Below, piece after piece: positions 44,216 through 46,523 of a stretch of DNA of 46,523 nt; position 1 is the stretch's first letter; the number at the start of each line of letters is the position of its first letter. A model generated the notes under the pieces. The model saw only the letters and a program-made list of their open reading frames with translations. It did not search any database and had not been told where the DNA came from. Origin of the DNA: Flavobacteriales bacterium. GTDB taxonomy: Bacteria; Bacteroidota; Bacteroidia; Flavobacteriales_F; PHOS-HE28. Made by a program: the position numbers and the translations under genes. The stretch lies in assembly GCA_013360395.1 (NCBI GenBank), contig JABWBQ010000028.1:1-46523 (forward strand), written 5' to 3'.

Positions 44216-44529
44216 TCAAGGCAGCTGCTGGGTGCGCACGGCCGTGGGCACGGACCCGCCGATGTTCACCAGGACCGGTCCCGGTCGTTGGCGCTGCCTG
44301 CGTACTTCACCCGGCCGTTGAAGGTGGCCTCGCGGCGACCGCATCGTTCGCTCACCAAGGCCATGCCGGCCGCAGGGGCGTGGGCGGGGAGGCCCATGCC
44401 GGGAAGCGTGTCGTTCGGTGGATGGAGCACCGTCACCGATCGATCGGGACGGATCCTCAGCAGGGTGGGCAGGGCGTTGTCGTGCGTGCCGATGGCCGCG
44501 TATGCCGGCCCGAACGGCTCACCTGCTCG
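44216..44529 (-). pseudogene. Frameshifted C-terminal remnant of an unidentified gene
   Basis: In the 540-bp gap between two minus-strand genes, a frame from about 44529 reads PFGPAYAAIGTHDNALPT, TVLHPPNDTLPGMGLPAHAP, RREATFNGRVKYAGSANDRD and then stops at 44266. Another frame right after reads PVLVNIGGSVPTAVRTQQLP and stops at 44216. The two look like one protein tail split by a +1 shift near 44275. I do not recognise the family, and no start or upstream body is present. The rest of the gap (44110-44215, 44530-44649) holds nothing I can support. Confidence 0.35.
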
Positions 44530-44649
44530 TCATCGGCCACGGCGCCACGTCGATGCGGGGCGTTACGTGACGGAGCACTTTACCACCGCGACGGCCACGT
44601 GGCGATCGACCCTTTTTGCGGAACGGCGGCGCTACGCTGCCGAACGGGT

Positions 44650-46215
44650 TCACCGCTTCTCCAGCTCCAGCACCACGGCCACGGCGTTGCGGTCCGCCGG
44701 CCCCTGGGCGCCGATCGTCTCCCCGTCCGTGAAGCGCACACCGGTGCTGAGCTCGGGCCCCAGCACGTCCTGGAGTTTCGCGGCAAGGCCCTTCGCCGCG
44801 CTGGCCATCAGCTGCGCATTGACCTTGTTGTAGTCGATCGGCTGATTGTACACCACCACGGCCATCACGTCCACCGTGCCCTGGGAGTCGGCCTCCAGGC
44901 TGTGGTCGCTGGGGAAGAGCCGGGTGCCGGTGATGCCGCAGTAGGGCGAATGCTTGGGAGTGTACGGGAACAGCACGTAGGTGCTGCCGTCGGTCTCCTC
45001 CCCGAAAAGGTAGGTGTAGCACTCGGTGTTGTTGGTCACCTCCACCTTGAAGCGGGTGCCCTTGGCGATGGGGCTCACCGTGCGGAACACGTTGCCGCCG
45101 GTGCTGCGCAGGGCGATGTTGGCCCCCGTGGCGTTGTCCACGAAGCCGAAGCGCGCATCGAAGCTGGAGGGCTTCACATCCACGCCCTCCCCTTGCGGGT
45201 ACACGGCATACGCCTCCTTGCCGAAGTGGTCGAACACGGGGTAGGGCACCCAGGCCATGCCGTTGCGTCCCCACTCGGGTCCCCAGCTGTTCATGATCAG
45301 GAAGCCGCCGGTGTCGCCGAACTTGTAATCGTCATAGCCTACCACGCACATGGCATGCCCGCCGAAGCCGGCCTGGGCATAGTCCCGCTCGGTGGGCAGC
45401 CAGGCCTCCTGACCTTCCATCGCCTGCATGAAGCTGCCGCCGACCATCATGCCGATCACGATGGGGGAGCCCTGGGCGAGGTGCTGCTTCATGGCCAGCA
45501 TGTCGGTGCGCTGCTCGTCGGCACCGAGGGTGAGGCGCTGAAAGCCCTTGATGCGGTACTGCCGGGCCTGCTGGCGCTCCTGGTCGTTCGGCTGCTTGCT
45601 GCAGCTCTGGTCGGTGTAGGCGAAGCGGCTGAACGGCAGTACTCCGCCGTCCAGCATGTTCTCCATGGCGCGGTAGATGTAGCTGCCCTGGCAGTCGCTG
45701 TTGTCGATCTTGATCTGGTTGTAGAGGTAGCTGGGGCTGAAGGCCTCGGCCGTGGTGGGCGTGGCGCCGCTGGCCTTGGCCTGCACGATGGTGCGGGCGG
45801 CGTAGGCGCTGGCCCAGGCCACGCAGCTGCCCTGCTGGCCCTGGTTGAGGCGCGGAGGACAGAAACGCTCCAGCGTCACCCGCTCGGGCAGCGGGTTCTT
45901 CACGTTGTCGGCCAGGGGTTCGTACACCTCCGCCTGGTCGTACAGCTTGGGGTCGAAGTTGGCGCCCGTGGCGAACGCGGCCAGTTGGCCGAGCATGTCG
46001 CCACCGCCACCACCGGAGCAGCTCTTCATGCCTCCCAGGAAGTAGAACAGGCCGAAGCCGACGAGGGCCACGATCATCAGCTTGGGGTTCTTCATCAGCA
46101 GCCCGATGAGCATGGGGAGCAGGGAACCCATGCCGCCGCCGCCACCGCCGCGACGGGGAGGGGTGGGGGCGTTGTGCCGCGGTTGCGGGTCGTCGGGGGT
46201 CATCCGGATGGGCAT
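44650..46215 (-). CDS. Membrane-anchored papain-like (C1) cysteine protease with DUF4384-like tail
   Basis: The 521-residue product starts with a Pro/Gly-rich tail (PTPPRRGGGGGGMG) and one or two hydrophobic segments (SLLPMLIGLL; LMIVALVGFGLFYFLGGM). A C1 peptidase domain follows: Gln125 and Cys131 in NQGQQGSCVAWASAYA, His287 in FGGHAMCVVGYDDY and Asn309 in MNSWGPEWG. A ~150-residue C-terminal region (VFRTVSPIAKGTRFKVEV, YTYLFGEETDGSTYVLFPYT, DVMAVVVYNQPIDYNK) matches the DUF4384 pattern. The active domain should face the periplasm; the substrate is unknown. The ATG at 46215 is preferred over one at 46203; a larger upstream extension is less plausible. A terminator lies just upstream, so it has its own promoter. 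Confidence 0.88.
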   Translation of the reverse strand: MPIRMTPDDPQPRHNAPTPPRRGGGGGGMGSLLPMLIGLLMKNPKLMIVALVGFGLFYFLGGMKSCSGGGGGDMLGQLAAFATGANFDPKLYDQAEVYEPLADNVKNPLPERVTLERFCPPRLNQGQQGSCVAWASAYAARTIVQAKASGATPTTAEAFSPSYLYNQIKIDNSDCQGSYIYRAMENMLDGGVLPFSRFAYTDQSCSKQPNDQERQQARQYRIKGFQRLTLGADEQRTDMLAMKQHLAQGSPIVIGMMVGGSFMQAMEGQEAWLPTERDYAQAGFGGHAMCVVGYDDYKFGDTGGFLIMNSWGPEWGRNGMAWVPYPVFDHFGKEAYAVYPQGEGVDVKPSSFDARFGFVDNATGANIALRSTGGNVFRTVSPIAKGTRFKVEVTNNTECYTYLFGEETDGSTYVLFPYTPKHSPYCGITGTRLFPSDHSLEADSQGTVDVMAVVVYNQPIDYNKVNAQLMASAAKGLAAKLQDVLGPELSTGVRFTDGETIGAQGPADRNAVAVVLELEKR

Positions 46216-46287
46216 GGCGGAAGGGGTTTGCGGGTGCTCAGGTCCGTACGGTCCGGCCCTGCAGGACCGGTGTGCGGGTCGAAATTG

Positions 46288-46329
46288 CGAAAAAGCCGGG
46301 CCATGCGGCGTTGGCGCTCGGCCCGGCTT
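46288..46329 (-). terminator. Rho-independent terminator of a gene entering from the right
   Basis: AAGCCGGGCC (46293-46302) pairs with GGCCCGGCTT (46320-46329), a perfect 10-bp stem with a 17-base loop, followed by TTTTT on the minus strand. It would end a minus-strand transcript coming from beyond the window, or the intergenic transcript, and insulate the protease gene. Confidence 0.75.
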
Positions 46330-46523
46330 GCGCGGGCCTGGGTTTGCGGGTGCCGAGTGCCTACCACGGATCCCGGGTGCGGGCGATAAACCTGTCGCGG
46401 CCTCCGGCCGCAACACTTCATTTTCCTTGGTCAGGTGTTGTGTGCGTCGGCCGGCGGGGGACGATACGGGTGGCTTTGTTGCAACCGGACGGGCCCGGAG
46501 GCCCTATGCGGACCCTCACTCGG
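46330..46523. other. Right-end interval with a possible gene start
   Basis: No complete gene is visible. At 46506 an ATG (MRTLTR) lies about 6 nt behind a GGAGG and may start a plus-strand gene that continues outside the window, but six codons are too few to judge. Confidence 0.25.

Overview
The window is 46.5 kb of GC-rich, gene-dense DNA from a member of the Bacteroidota, most likely a GC-rich lineage of Flavobacteriales. Four observations support this. Gliding genes gldF and gldG and a GldI-like prolyl isomerase are present. Secreted proteins carry SprB-like repeats or type IX secretion (T9SS) style C-terminal tails. Several families are typical of the phylum (DUF5723, DUF6913, DUF4340, C1 peptidase with a DUF4384-like tail, haem_bd). 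Promoter-like TAnnTTTG or TAnnTTCG elements, the Bacteroidota -7 consensus, sit just upstream of many starts. No tRNA, rRNA, CRISPR array, IS element or integrase was seen.

Layout. 1-1850: 5' part of a large secreted SprB-repeat protein on the minus strand, leaving the window at base 1. 2114-8731: yaaA, then a loose region of visibly lower GC with small genes, gene remnants (a GH3 C-terminal tail, a truncated secreted-protein start) and a large secreted propeller protein. 8732-20 kb: ffh (damaged 5' end), folD, ribH and a TPR protein, recF with a DUF721 gene, ndk, two envelope proteins, and an nrnA-like/gldI/FKBP operon followed by a DUF5723 protein. 19.9-22.6 kb: a tetrapyrrole-methylase-family methyltransferase, a small tyrosine phosphatase and dnaA, on the minus strand. 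23-31 kb: thioesterase, YigZ, EamA transporter, ribD, then prmC-ligA-DUF6913-dapA and an exonuclease. 31.4-34.7 kb: a secreted serine hydrolase, a small c-type haem protein, a rhomboid protease and a META-domain lipoprotein. 34.7-39.5 kb: gldF-gldG-DUF4340-dnaN. 39.6-43.6 kb: SAM hydrolase/ABM/TPR operon divergent from phoH-purC. 43.6-46.2 kb: a haem-binding protein and a membrane-anchored papain-like protease.

How the genes fit together. Replication and repair (dnaA, dnaN, recF, ligA), protein targeting and folding (ffh, FKBPs), riboflavin synthesis (ribD, ribH), one-carbon and purine metabolism (folD, purC, ndk), lysine/peptidoglycan precursor supply (dapA) and gliding/T9SS functions are interleaved as ordinary chromosomal housekeeping DNA. 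Translational coupling through 4-base ATGA overlaps is frequent.

The most unusual feature is at ffh. A 99-bp perfect direct repeat, covering the ffh promoter-like element and first 23 codons, flanks a 2.8-kb segment. Both copies stop resembling ffh at the same base, and the gene proper lacks about 34 nt there, which breaks its frame. This is either a real rearrangement or an assembly join, and reads across it would decide. The second point of interest is the regular 4-9 nt spacing between the promoter-like element and the start codon, which suggests many leaderless mRNAs.
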